The notes under the pieces: model-generated | The model's input: only the letters and a program-made list of their open reading frames with translations | What the model was told of the DNA's origin: nothing | Databases searched by the model: none | Shown: piece after piece, positions 43,926 through 53,793 of the stretch | Position numbering within the stretch: the first letter of the stretch is position 1 | Layout of the letters: each line of letters begins with the position of its first letter | Position numbers and translations under genes: made by a program | Source: Phenylobacterium sp. RIFCSPHIGHO2_01_FULL_69_31 | GTDB taxonomy: Bacteria > Pseudomonadota > Alphaproteobacteria > Caulobacterales > Caulobacteraceae | Length of the DNA: 64,000 bases | Direction of reading: 5' to 3' | Assembly: GCF_001824475.1 (NCBI RefSeq) | Contig: NZ_MHXN01000034.1 | Span: 1 to 64,000, forward strand

Positions 43926-46073
43926 CTACCCCTTCGGCGGGGCCGTCACCTTGGCGGCGGGCGCCGGGGTGGGCGGGGCGACGGCGGTGGCGTCCGCGGC
44001 CTTGCGCGCCTCGGTCAGGACGTAGGCGCGGATGTCCTCGGCCTCCTGGGCGCTCAGGAAGCGCGAGAAGCTGGCCATGCCGCGGCTGGCGCTGGCGCCG
44101 TCGATGACGACGCCCTTCCAGTTGTCGGCGGTCATCAGCATCGGCGAGCGCTTCAGGTCGGGCAGCCAGGCGCCCGAGGCATTGGGGCCGTGGCAGACCT
44201 GGCAGTTCTTGTGGAACAGCGCGAAGCCGTGCTGCACGTCGCCGGTGGACGTGATGTTCGCCACGTCGATCGGCGGCGCCTGGGCCGGGGCTGGGAAGTC
44301 CGGCGCCTTGGCCGAGCCGTCCAGCTTGAAGACCAAGAGCCGGCCCGGCAGGCGCGGGCGGGTCGGCATCGAAGCTGGCGCCGAGATCTGGCCGCCGCCG
44401 CCCACGCCGACCATGACCGCCACGTACTGCTCGCCGTCCAGCGAATAGGTCATGGGCGCGGCGATCACGCCGTTGCCGGTCTTGTAGGTCCACAGCGCCT
44501 TGCCCGAGGCGGCATCATAGGCCGAAAACTGGCCCTCGGCCGCGCCCTGGAAGACCAGGCCGCCCGCCGTCGACAGCACGCCCGCGTTCCAGAAATAGGG
44601 GTGGTCGACAGTCCAGACCGCCTTCTGGTTCACCGGGTCCCAGGCCAGAAGCTGGCCCTTGATCAGCGACCGCAGCGCGGTCATCTGCGCCGCGTCGGTG
44701 GGCAGGGAGTTGATCACGAAGTCGACGCCCACGTTCCAGGCGCCGGGCTTGTAGGAGCCGCCCTTGTCGTCCGCGTAGGCGAAGGGCGTGACGTTCAGCG
44801 GGATGTAGACCAGGCCCGTCTTCGGGTTGAACGCCATCGGCTGCCAGTTGTGCGCGCCCAGCGGTCCCGGCACCTGCATGACCGTGCCCGCCTGGTAGCG
44901 CGCCTGCGGGTTCTCGATCGGCCGGCCGGTGGCCATGTCGACGCCGCTGGCCCAGGTGATGTTGGTGTAGGGCTTGGCCGAGATCAGCTTCCCGGTCGCC
45001 CGGTCGATCACATAGAAGAAGCCGTTCTTCGGCGCCTGCATCAGCACCTTGCGCGGCTGGCCGCCGACGTTCAGGTCCGCCAGCATGATGTGCTGGGTGG
45101 CCGTGTAGTCCCAGCTCTCGGCCGGCGTGGTCTGGTAGTGCCAGACGTACTCGCCGGTGTCGGGCTTCAGTGCCAGGATCGACGACAGGAACAGGTTGTC
45201 GCCCTTGCCGCCCGAGCGCTTCTGGTGGTTCCAGGGCGTGCCGTTGCCGATGCCGAAGTACATGATGTCCAGGGCCGGGTCGTAGGCCATGGAATCCCAG
45301 GCCGTGCCGCCACCGCCCGTCTGCTTCCACTCGCCGTCCGACCAGGTGGCGTTCGCCTTCTCGGCCATCACCTTGTCCGAGGCCGCGCCGTCGGGCTGGC
45401 CGTTGGGGTTCGGGGTCGTGAAGAAGCGCCAGACCAGTTTCCCGGTCGCCGCGTCATAGGCGGAGATGTAGCCGCGCACGCCGTACTCGGCGCCGCCGTT
45501 GCCGATCAGCACCTTGTCCTTCACGACACGTGGGGCCCCCGTGATAGTGTAGGGCTTGGAGGTGTCAGTGGTCTGCTGGCTCCAGGCGACCTTGCCGGTC
45601 TTGGCGTCGAGGGCGACCAGCCGCCCGTCGATCGTGCCGACATAGACGCGGCCCTTCCAGACCGCGACGCCGCGGTTGACCACGTCGCAGCAGGCGTCGA
45701 AGCCCTTGGCGCCCTCCACGGCGGGATCGTATTTCCAGAGCAGCTTGCCGCTCTTGGCGTCGAAGGCGAACACCTTGGACCAGGCGGTCGTGGTGTAGAG
45801 CACCCCGTCGACCATCAGGGGCGTCGCCTCCTGGCCGCGGTCGGTGTCGAACTCGGCGTACCAGGCCAGGCCTAGCTTCTGGACGTTGCCGGCGTTGACC
45901 TTGTCCAGCGGGCTGAAGCGCTGCTCGTTGTAGTCCTTGCCGTAGGACAGCCACTCGGCATTGCCGGCAGCGGCTTCCAGCCGCTTGGCGTCCACATTGC
46001 CCGGCGACGATTTCTGGCAGCCTGCCAGCGCCACAGCGGCGGCCAAGGCCAGACCCAGCCCAACGATCCTCAT
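43926..46073 (-). CDS. PQQ-dependent quinohemoprotein alcohol dehydrogenase
   Basis: 715-residue periplasmic enzyme. Lipobox LAGC (Cys 19) makes it a lipoprotein. An eight-bladed PQQ propeller (about 35-590) carries the vicinal Cys128-Cys129 disulfide over PQQ and the catalytic Asp in SWDYTATQ. A C-terminal cytochrome c domain (about 610-710) contains CQVCH. The residue two after the catalytic Asp is Thr rather than Asp, so it resembles calcium- not lanthanide-dependent alcohol dehydrogenases. Start at 46073 has GGGAGAGGG upstream. No PQQ synthesis genes are in the window. Confidence 0.9.
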   Translation of the reverse strand: MRIVGLGLALAAAVALAGCQKSSPGNVDAKRLEAAAGNAEWLSYGKDYNEQRFSPLDKVNAGNVQKLGLAWYAEFDTDRGQEATPLMVDGVLYTTTAWSKVFAFDAKSGKLLWKYDPAVEGAKGFDACCDVVNRGVAVWKGRVYVGTIDGRLVALDAKTGKVAWSQQTTDTSKPYTITGAPRVVKDKVLIGNGGAEYGVRGYISAYDAATGKLVWRFFTTPNPNGQPDGAASDKVMAEKANATWSDGEWKQTGGGGTAWDSMAYDPALDIMYFGIGNGTPWNHQKRSGGKGDNLFLSSILALKPDTGEYVWHYQTTPAESWDYTATQHIMLADLNVGGQPRKVLMQAPKNGFFYVIDRATGKLISAKPYTNITWASGVDMATGRPIENPQARYQAGTVMQVPGPLGAHNWQPMAFNPKTGLVYIPLNVTPFAYADDKGGSYKPGAWNVGVDFVINSLPTDAAQMTALRSLIKGQLLAWDPVNQKAVWTVDHPYFWNAGVLSTAGGLVFQGAAEGQFSAYDAASGKALWTYKTGNGVIAAPMTYSLDGEQYVAVMVGVGGGGQISAPASMPTRPRLPGRLLVFKLDGSAKAPDFPAPAQAPPIDVANITSTGDVQHGFALFHKNCQVCHGPNASGAWLPDLKRSPMLMTADNWKGVVIDGASASRGMASFSRFLSAQEAEDIRAYVLTEARKAADATAVAPPTPAPAAKVTAPPKG

Positions 46074-46185
46074 GACGCCCTCTCCCGGCAGCCGACTTCT
46101 CAAATGATCGGCGTTCAGGCGGCACTATGCCCCGGCTGGCTCATCCCGCAAGCGTGCCGCAGCGGAACGGCCGCGCGGAGCGGAC

Positions 46186-47625
46186 CTAGACGACCGCACC
46201 CATCTGTGCGCGCGTGATCTGTCCCGGCTGCAGGCGCGCGTAGGCCTGGGCCAGGCGCCCGACCACATCGGTCAGGGTCTCGTTCGGCAGGGTGAAAGGC
46301 AGGCGGATGAAGCGCTCGAAGGCGCCGTCGACGCCGAAGCGGGGGCCGGCGGCCAGGCGCACGCCGAAGCGTTCCGAGGTCGCTGCCATGGCGGTGGACA
46401 CCGGCGCCGGCAGCTCGGCCCACAGCGACAGACCGCCCGGCGGCGAGGCGACCCTCCAGTCCGGCAGGGCCTGGCGGACCAGCCCCAGAAGGTGGTCGCG
46501 CTGCTCGCGCAGGAGCCTGCGGCGCGCATCCAGCACCGGCGTCTCGTTGGCCATCAGGTGGACGGCGGCCAGTTGCTCCAGCACCGGGGTGCCGAGATCG
46601 AGCGACGAGCGCCGCAACGACAGCGCCTGGATCGTCTGGACGTCGGCGCGGATCCAGCCCAGCCGCAGGCCGCCCCAGAAGCTCTTCCCCGTGGAGCCCA
46701 GGCGCACCAGCCCCTCGTCCGGCTCCGCGAACCCATAGGGCTCCACCGGCGCGTCCAGCCACAGGTCCAGCAGGGTCTCGTCGAAGATCACCGTGGTGCG
46801 CGCCCGTAGCGCCGCGTCCACGATGGCCGCGCGGGCCTCGAGGCTCATCCAGCGTCCGGTGGGGTTCTGGAAGTCGGCGATGAAGTAGGCCAGGCGTGGC
46901 CCGCTCTGGCGCAGGGCGGCGGCCACGCCGTCCACGTCCCAGCCCTCGCCCGGCAGCCCCACGGGCGCGGGCCGGCAGGAGGCGCGCTGGATCGCGTCGA
47001 TGGCGTGCGGATAGGACGGATGGTCGATCACCACCCGGTCGCCCGGGCCGCAGGTCAGCCGCAGCATCAGGGCCAGGGCATGCAGGGCGCCGTTGGTCAC
47101 CATGATCTGGTCGGGCGAGGTCGGCAGGCCGCGGGCGGCGTAGCGGGCGGCGATGGCCTCGCGCAGCACGGGCAGGCCCAGCGGCGCATAGCCATGCTGC
47201 GGCAGATGGGCGGGCAACGCGCTGAGCGCCGCCGCATAGGCCTGGTGCATCACCTCGACGGCCGGGGGCGCGGCCGAGGCCATGTCGAGCAGCCCCTCGC
47301 CCACGGCGCCGGCGACGATGGGCGTCACACCCCGCTCGCCAGGCCCGGCCGGCAGCCGCGTGCGGGCCCCGGCGCCCTGCCGGCGGTCGAGGAAGCCGTC
47401 GTCGCGCAGCCGCCCGAGCGCCGCCGTCACCGTCGTGCGGCTGACCTCCAGCGCCGTGGCCAGTTCCCGCTCGCCCGGCAGCACGACGTCCAGCGGCAGC
47501 CGCCCGTCCAGGATCAGCAGGCGCAGCCCGTCGGCGAGCTGGCGGTACGCAGGGCCGGTGCGCTCGCCGCGCCACGCGCCCAGCAGGCGGGTCAGGGAGG
47601 CGGGACCGATGCGGCGAGACGTCAT
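46186..47625 (-). CDS. MocR-type GntR regulator with aminotransferase domain
   Basis: 479-residue regulator of the MocR family. A GntR winged helix (about 18-90, YRQLADGLRLLILDGRLPLD and RELATALEVSRTTVTAALGRL) is fused to a class I aminotransferase-like domain with the PLP lysine in GSTGKSFWGGLRLGWI. Such proteins use PLP as effector rather than as a catalyst. It is divergent from a yczE-type membrane gene, the known MocR/YczE arrangement. ATG 47625 chosen over 47634. Inverted repeat in the shared promoter. Confidence 0.92.
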   Translation of the reverse strand: MTSRRIGPASLTRLLGAWRGERTGPAYRQLADGLRLLILDGRLPLDVVLPGERELATALEVSRTTVTAALGRLRDDGFLDRRQGAGARTRLPAGPGERGVTPIVAGAVGEGLLDMASAAPPAVEVMHQAYAAALSALPAHLPQHGYAPLGLPVLREAIAARYAARGLPTSPDQIMVTNGALHALALMLRLTCGPGDRVVIDHPSYPHAIDAIQRASCRPAPVGLPGEGWDVDGVAAALRQSGPRLAYFIADFQNPTGRWMSLEARAAIVDAALRARTTVIFDETLLDLWLDAPVEPYGFAEPDEGLVRLGSTGKSFWGGLRLGWIRADVQTIQALSLRRSSLDLGTPVLEQLAAVHLMANETPVLDARRRLLREQRDHLLGLVRQALPDWRVASPPGGLSLWAELPAPVSTAMAATSERFGVRLAAGPRFGVDGAFERFIRLPFTLPNETLTDVVGRLAQAYARLQPGQITRAQMGAVV

Positions 47626-47642
47626 GGAAGCCACCCTCGCAG

Positions 47643-47669
47643 AACTGGCTCTGTTTTCAAATGCCAGTT
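47643..47669. promoter_or_regulatory. Putative MocR operator
   Basis: AACTGGC (47643-47649) and GCCAGTT (47663-47669), perfect seven-bp inverted arms 13 bp apart, between the MocR start (47625) and the YczE start (47688). Placement in the 62-bp divergent region makes autoregulation and control of yczE likely. Confidence 0.65.
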
Positions 47670-47687
47670 GGGACGATCTGGCCCGCC

Positions 47688-48287
47688 ATGATGATGACCC
47701 GCCGCCTGGTCCAGCTGCTGCTCGGCCTTTCCCTCTACGGCGCCTCCATGGCGCTGATGGTGCGCGCCGGGCTCGGCCTCGACCCCTGGGACGTGTTCCA
47801 CCAGGGCCTGGCCGGGCGCGTCGGCCTCTCGATCGGCCTGGTGGTGAACATCGTGGGTGCCGGCGTGCTGCTGCTGTGGATTCCGCTGCGCCAGTGGCCC
47901 GGGATCGGCACGATCGCCAATGTGCTGGTGATCGGCACGGCCATGGACCTGAGCCTGCTCGTGCTTCCCGACCTCGACGGCCTGCCGGTCCGGGGCGCCG
48001 GGCTGGCGCTGGCGGTGGTCGCGAACGGCGTGGCGGGCGCGCTCTACATCGGGGCCGGCCTGGGCCCCGGCCCGCGCGACGGGTTGATGACAGGTCTCGC
48101 CCGCCGCACCGGCTGGCCGATCCGGCGCGTCCGGACGGGCATCGAACTCACCGTGCTGGCCGCCGGATGGCTGCTGGGCGGGACGGTCGGCGTTGGCACC
48201 GTGCTCTACGCCTTCGCCATCGGTCCGCTGGTGCAGGCCTTCCTGCCGCTGTTCACGATCCGCGACACGCGCGCGCAGGCCACCTGA
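47688..48287 (+). CDS. yczE: YczE/YitT-type membrane protein
   Basis: 199-residue inner-membrane protein with about five helices (LVQLLLGLSLYGASMALMV; VGLSIGLVVNIVGAGVLLL; GTIANVLVIGTAMDLSLLVL; GAGLALAVVANGVAGALYIG; ELTVLAAGWLLGG). The LGPGPRDGLMTGL signature is typical of YczE. Transport or secretion-related roles have been suggested for the family but not settled. Controlled by the divergent MocR protein. ATG 47688 begins the MMMTRR N-terminus. Confidence 0.82.
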   Translation: MMMTRRLVQLLLGLSLYGASMALMVRAGLGLDPWDVFHQGLAGRVGLSIGLVVNIVGAGVLLLWIPLRQWPGIGTIANVLVIGTAMDLSLLVLPDLDGLPVRGAGLALAVVANGVAGALYIGAGLGPGPRDGLMTGLARRTGWPIRRVRTGIELTVLAAGWLLGGTVGVGTVLYAFAIGPLVQAFLPLFTIRDTRAQAT

Positions 48288-48406
48288 CCGTTAACCCCTG
48301 ATTCGGGTCTGCGAAACGCCGCCTTTACCCTTGGCCTGTACCAAAGGGGGACAAGAAACGTGGGCTCGTCAGAAGACGGGCGTCAAAGTTCGGTGGGTGT
48401 TTTCAT

Positions 48407-49885
<1,479 letters not shown>

Positions 49886-49887
49886 GC

Positions 49888-50211
49888 CTAGGTGTCCCGC
49901 GCCCTGCGTTTGAACGGCCGGCGCTGGAGAACCTTCTTCTCACCCTTGGCCTTGGCGGCGATCTCCTTGAGCTTCACGGCCTGGAGCATCGACAGGGCCT
50001 CGCCCGCGGCGCCCTTTTCGGGGTCGCCGAAGGCGCGGCCGTAGATCTTCACCCGGTCGGTCACCTCGGTCAGGAATTCGCCCTCCCAGTCGGAGAGGGT
50101 CACGCCGGCCTTTTCGGCCGTCCGCCGGGCGCGCTTGAGCGCATTCAGGGCGGCGCGCTTGGCCGCCGCCTTCCTCTCCTCGAAGGGAGATTTTGGCGGC
50201 TTGCGCTTCAA
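49888..50211 (-). CDS. Conserved small basic protein between tacA and gapR
   Basis: 107-residue basic protein, MKRKPPKSPFEERKAAAKRA with a long charged helix and a C-terminal RRPFKRRARD tail. No function known. It starts four bases inside the end of gapR (ATGA overlap), so it is co-translated. It has the position of the gene between tacA and gapR in Caulobacter. Charge suggests nucleic acid binding. Confidence 0.75.
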   Translation of the reverse strand: MKRKPPKSPFEERKAAAKRAALNALKRARRTAEKAGVTLSDWEGEFLTEVTDRVKIYGRAFGDPEKGAAGEALSMLQAVKLKEIAAKAKGEKKVLQRRPFKRRARDT

Positions 50212-50477
50212 ATCTCTCCGATCGCCGAGAGGTAGAGGTCGAGGATGGCGTCCTCTTCCTGCCGCTTGGCCCGGTCCTGCTTGCGGATCCGGATCACCTT
50301 GCGGATGATCTTGACGTCGAAGCCGTTGCCCTTGGCCTCGGCCAGCACTTCCTTGATCTGCTCGGCGATCTCCGCCTTTTCCTGCTCGAGCCGCTCGACG
50401 CGCTCGATGATGCTCTTGAGCTGGCCCTGAGCGGTCGCGTTCAGGACGTCGGAGTGGGCGGAAGCGTCGTCGGCCAT
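50208..50477 (-). CDS. gapR: Nucleoid-associated protein GapR (DUF2312)
   Basis: 89-residue protein, the exact family length. Residues 15-60 form a long amphipathic helix (IIERVERLEQEKAEIAEQIK) and the C-terminal DNA-binding part holds IRIRKQDRAKRQEEDAILDL. Caulobacter GapR binds overtwisted DNA ahead of replication and transcription forks and stimulates topoisomerases. ATG 50477 gives MADDASAHSDVLNATAQGQL, the same N-terminus style; an upstream ATG at 50483 adds two residues. Operon with the small basic gene. Confidence 0.93.
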   Translation of the reverse strand: MADDASAHSDVLNATAQGQLKSIIERVERLEQEKAEIAEQIKEVLAEAKGNGFDVKIIRKVIRIRKQDRAKRQEEDAILDLYLSAIGEI

Positions 50478-50607
50478 GGCCAAGCCTTTAAGCTAGAAGT
50501 CGGGGGTGCGGAAGGGCGCGGAACCTACCGATCCGGACCCCGGCTGTCACCCGCCTCTGAACCTCTGCCGCACCCCAATCGTTGAGACCCTTGGACGCGG
50601 AGGGCGC

Positions 50608-51198
50608 ATGACCGATCACACCCGCACGAAACCGACCGAACAGGACGCGATGGCCGCGGTCCGCACCCTGATCGAGTGGGCCGGCGACGACCCCGACCGC
50701 GAAGGCCTGCTCGACACGCCGCGACGGGTGGCGAAGGCCTATCGCGAACTCTTCTCCGGCTACGAGACCGACCCGCGGGAGTATCTGGCCCGCACCTTCG
50801 AAGAGGTCGGCGGCTACGACGAGCTGGTGCTGCTGCGCGACATCCGGGTGGTCAGCTTCTGCGAACACCACATGCTGCCGTTCCTGGGCAAGGCCCATGT
50901 GGGCTACCTGCCGGACGACCGGGTGGTCGGCATCTCGAAACTGGCGCGCGTGGTCCACGGGTTCGCCCGGCGGCTGCAGATCCAGGAGAAGCTGACCGCC
51001 GAAATCGCCGAGGCGATCCAGGACATCCTGAAGCCCAAGGGCGTCGGCGTGGTCATCGTCTCGGAGCACAGCTGCATGACGATGCGCGGGGTGAACACGC
51101 CGGGTTCCCGCCTGACCACCAGCCACCTGCTGGGCGGTCTGCGCGACGATCCGCGAACCCGCCAGGAGTTCTTCGACCTCGTGCGGAACGGCGACTAG
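50608..51198 (+). CDS. folE: GTP cyclohydrolase I
   Basis: 196-residue first enzyme of tetrahydrofolate biosynthesis, GTP to dihydroneopterin triphosphate. Zinc ligands in [20 protein letters not shown] and [12 protein letters not shown] are intact, with the GTP-binding [12 protein letters not shown] segment. ATG 50608 with GGAGGG nearby. It lies next to gapR divergently and converges with the PEP-CTERM gene across a bidirectional hairpin. Confidence 0.96.
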   Translation: MTDHTRTKPTEQDAMAAVRTLIEWAGDDPDREGLLDTPRRVAKAYRELFSGYETDPREYLARTFEEVGGYDELVLLRDIRVVSFCEHHMLPFLGKAHVGYLPDDRVVGISKLARVVHGFARRLQIQEKLTAEIAEAIQDILKPKGVGVVIVSEHSCMTMRGVNTPGSRLTTSHLLGGLRDDPRTRQEFFDLVRNGD

Positions 51199-51206
51199 CG
51201 CACGTG

Positions 51207-51240
51207 AAAAGACCCCCGGCCTGGCGAAGGGCCGGGGGTC
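51207..51240 (-). terminator. Terminator of PEP-CTERM gene
   Basis: Eleven-bp perfect stem GACCCCCGGCC/GGCCGGGGGTC with an 8-nt loop, followed on the minus strand by TTTT (51207-51210). 29 nt downstream of the minus-strand PEP-CTERM gene; may also serve folE from the other side, without a T-run. Confidence 0.75.
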
Positions 51241-51268
51241 CCAGTCAGCTCACCCAGTGGAGAGAGGG

Positions 51269-51931
51269 CTAGGCGAGCGCAGGAACGGTGCGGCGACGGC
51301 GGATCATCGCCCCGGCCGAGCCGAAGCCCATGATCATGAGGGCCCAGGTGGTCGGCTCGGGAACCGCCGTGCCGGCCAGGCTGTCGAACTCGAAGGAGTT
51401 GCCCGTCGAGGTGAACTGGATCGACTTCACGGCGTCGGCGCCGAAGTTGTAGCTGACGCGGCGGCCCCAGGATTGGTTGCCGTTGTCACCGGTCACCGCA
51501 CCCCAGATCTCGGCGCCAGCGAGCGTGAAGGACGCGCCGCTGACCGTCGTGAAGGTCATGAAGTTGAAGGTGTCCGGCGAGCCCAGGTAGAAGCTGAAGT
51601 GCTGCAGGCCCTTGGTCGAGGTCAGGGTGGCCGAGCCGTTGGTCAGCACTGTGTAGTAGTTGGTGGTGTCGCCGGGCGGGGGCGCGCTCACGTTGGGATC
51701 CAGGCCCAGGGCGCCGCTGCGGACGAACGTGTTGGCGTCGCCGGTGAAGGTGAAGTCCACGCCGTCGGCATGGACGCTGTCGAAGTCCTCGATCATCGTC
51801 TGGCCGGGCGGCAACGGGCCGTCGGTGTTGTAGACGGTCATGGTCAGCGCCGCGGCGGGCGCAGCCATGGCCAGAACGGCCGAGGCGGCGGCGGTCGCGA
51901 ACAGGGCGCGAAGCGTGTTGCGGGTGCGCAT
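51269..51931 (-). CDS. PEPxxWA-CTERM sorted protein
   Basis: 220-residue exported protein with signal peptide (RNTLRALFATAAASAVLAMA). The mature part is beta-rich (FTFTGDANTFVRSG, LQHFSFYLGSPDTFNF). The C-terminal sorting signal VPEPTTWALMIMGFGSAGAM followed by RRRR is the PEPxxWA-CTERM type recognised by exosortase-like systems in these bacteria. The exosortase is not in the window. ATG 51931 chosen because the signal peptide begins there. Terminator downstream. Confidence 0.93.
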   Translation of the reverse strand: MRTRNTLRALFATAAASAVLAMAAPAAALTMTVYNTDGPLPPGQTMIEDFDSVHADGVDFTFTGDANTFVRSGALGLDPNVSAPPPGDTTNYYTVLTNGSATLTSTKGLQHFSFYLGSPDTFNFMTFTTVSGASFTLAGAEIWGAVTGDNGNQSWGRRVSYNFGADAVKSIQFTSTGNSFEFDSLAGTAVPEPTTWALMIMGFGSAGAMIRRRRTVPALA

Positions 51932-52095
51932 TCTAAGGTCGTCCGTTCGTTGTCGACGAACCCCTGACGCGGAGCCCGTACTGGTTTGAAACAGTTGCTG
52001 GTACTTGCGCCGTGACCTTTGCAGGCGGCGTGCCACGGCGCCGCTTCGGGCGCGCAAGGCCCGGCGGCCGGCGGTGCCCAGGCAGACATGTCAAA

Positions 52096-52120
52096 GGCCC
52101 GGACGCAGGGCGGCCGGGCC
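52096..52120 (-). terminator. Hairpin downstream of rpmJ
   Basis: Stem GGCCCGG/CCGGGCC (52096-52102/52114-52120), then TTTGACA on the minus strand, about 100 nt after the rpmJ stop. Confidence 0.4.
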
Positions 52121-52220
52121 GGACAGAGATCTCAGACGATCAGTGCGCGCGACGGCGCACGACGACCTCGCTGAGCCGAGGCTGGCCCCCGCAGGGGCGC
52201 CTCAGGCGTCGGCGCGCCTC

Positions 52221-52346
52221 TTAGCCTTGCTTGGCTTTGAAGCGCGGGTCGGTCTTGTTGATGATGTAGACGATGCCCTTGCGGCGCACGAGCTTGCAGT
52301 CGCGGTGACGCGTCTTGAGCGACTTGAGCGAGCTTCTGACCTTCAT
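52221..52346 (-). CDS. rpmJ: Ribosomal protein bL36
   Basis: 41-residue large-subunit protein starting [20 protein letters not shown] and ending DPRFKAKQG. Compared with the 37-residue zinc-binding form it lacks three of the four zinc ligands (only Cys17 remains), so it is the zinc-independent type usual in alphaproteobacteria. Too short for many gene callers. Start ATG at 52346; stop TAA at 52221-52223. Confidence 0.93.
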   Translation of the reverse strand: MKVRSSLKSLKTRHRDCKLVRRKGIVYIINKTDPRFKAKQG

Positions 52347-52482
52347 GGGACCGTATCTTCAAGCGGGCCGCGGACGGCCGGTTGGCGAACAAGAGCGCGC
52401 GCATATACGGGTCGCCCCCCCATGAGTCAACCTGACGCCGTTTTGATTGGGGTGCGGATCGACGCACTTTAGAGTCGGGCGC

Positions 52483-53793
52483 ATGCGTCGTCGCGTTCTT
52501 CCCACCTTCCTCGCCCTCGCCGGCTGTGCGAGCCCTGCCGCCCTGCCCCCCACGGTCGCGCTGCCCGCCGCCACGGCGGCGTTCGCAGCCAGCGATCTGG
52601 CCACGCCGGCGGCCGCGCCCGCGGTCCCGCCCTCGGTCGCCCCGCCGACCGCGTCCGGCGACATGATCTTCGACGCCTGGGCCGCCGAGTTCCAGGGCCG
52701 GGCTCTGGCCGCCGGCATCCGGCAGGACGTGTTCAGCCGCGAGATGGCCGGCCTCAGCCCCGACCCGCGCATCGCCGGGCTGGACAGCCGGCAGCCGGAG
52801 TTCTCCAAGCCGATCAGCGACTATCTTAGAGGCGTGGTCTCGGCCGACCGGGTGACCATCGGCGCGCGGCGCGCGGCGGACATGCCGATGATGGCCGACA
52901 TCGAGAGCCGCTACGGCGTGCCCCGGCAGATCCTGATCGGGGTCTGGGCGCTGGAGAGCGGCTTCGGCGCCATCCAGGGCGACAACGATATCCTGCGGGC
53001 GCTCGCCACCCTGGCCGCCCAGGGCCGGCGCCGCGCCTGGGCGGAGGGCGAGCTGATCGCCACGCTGCAGATCATCCAGTCCGGCGAGTTTCCGCGCGCG
53101 CGGCTGCGCGGCTCATGGGCGGGGGCGATGGGCCAGACCCAGTTCATCCCCACGACCTTCCTGTCGACGGCGGTGGACGAGGACGGCGATGGCAAGCGCG
53201 ACATCTGGGGCTCGCAGGCCGACGCCCTCGCGTCGGCGGCCAACCTGCTGGCCAAGGCGGGGTGGGTGCGCGGCCAGAGCTGGGCGCGCGAGGTCACCGT
53301 GCCGCCCGGCTTCGATTTCAGCCTGACCGAAGGCCCCAGCGAGGTCCCCGCCTGGTGGGCGGCGAAGGGCGTCAAGCCCGCCGACGGCAGGCCGTGGTCC
53401 CGCAACGACCAGGACGCGCCGGCCCAGCTCATCGCCCCGGCCGGGGCGGACGGGCCGCTCTTCCTGCTGCTGCCCAACCACTTCGCGATCCGCAAGTACA
53501 ACAACAGCATCGCCTATGCCCTGGGCGTCGGACTGCTCGCCGATCGGGTGGCGGGCGGCGCGCCGCTGGTGAAGCCGTGGCCGCAGGAGACGCCCCTGTC
53601 GCTGGTGGACCGCATGACGGCCCAGCGGGCGCTCACGGCGCTGGGGTTCGATCCGGGCGGGGCGGATGGCGTGGTCGGGATGGCGACGCGGCGCGCCGTG
53701 CGCGACTGGCAGAAGGCTCGCGGCCTCACCGCCGATGGCTATCTCTCGGCGGCGATGGTGGCCCGCCTGAAGGCCGAAGCGGCGGGGCTCTAG
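52483..53793 (+). CDS. Lytic murein transglycosylase with peptidoglycan-binding domain
   Basis: 436-residue outer-membrane lipoprotein (lipobox LALAGC, Cys 15). MltB-type catalytic domain (about 60-350) with the catalytic Glu in GVWALESGFGAIQGD and the MGQTQFIPTTFL segment. A C-terminal peptidoglycan-binding domain 1 (about 370-430) reads ALTALGFDPGGADGVVGMATRRAVRDWQ. Cleaves glycan strands to 1,6-anhydro-muropeptides. The stop overlaps the MFS gene stop by three bases at CTAG. Confidence 0.93.
   Translation: MRRRVLPTFLALAGCASPAALPPTVALPAATAAFAASDLATPAAAPAVPPSVAPPTASGDMIFDAWAAEFQGRALAAGIRQDVFSREMAGLSPDPRIAGLDSRQPEFSKPISDYLRGVVSADRVTIGARRAADMPMMADIESRYGVPRQILIGVWALESGFGAIQGDNDILRALATLAAQGRRRAWAEGELIATLQIIQSGEFPRARLRGSWAGAMGQTQFIPTTFLSTAVDEDGDGKRDIWGSQADALASAANLLAKAGWVRGQSWAREVTVPPGFDFSLTEGPSEVPAWWAAKGVKPADGRPWSRNDQDAPAQLIAPAGADGPLFLLLPNHFAIRKYNNSIAYALGVGLLADRVAGGAPLVKPWPQETPLSLVDRMTAQRALTALGFDPGGADGVVGMATRRAVRDWQKARGLTADGYLSAAMVARLKAEAAGL

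Noticed and set aside
43914..45875. 653-codon plus-strand frame antisense to the PQQ dehydrogenase
   Set aside because: Shadow; low-complexity H/G/R-rich translation without domain.
48290..48306. Possible CtrA half-site (GTTAAC...) upstream of tacA
   Set aside because: Only one TTAA half present, spacing does not fit TTAA-N7-TTAA.
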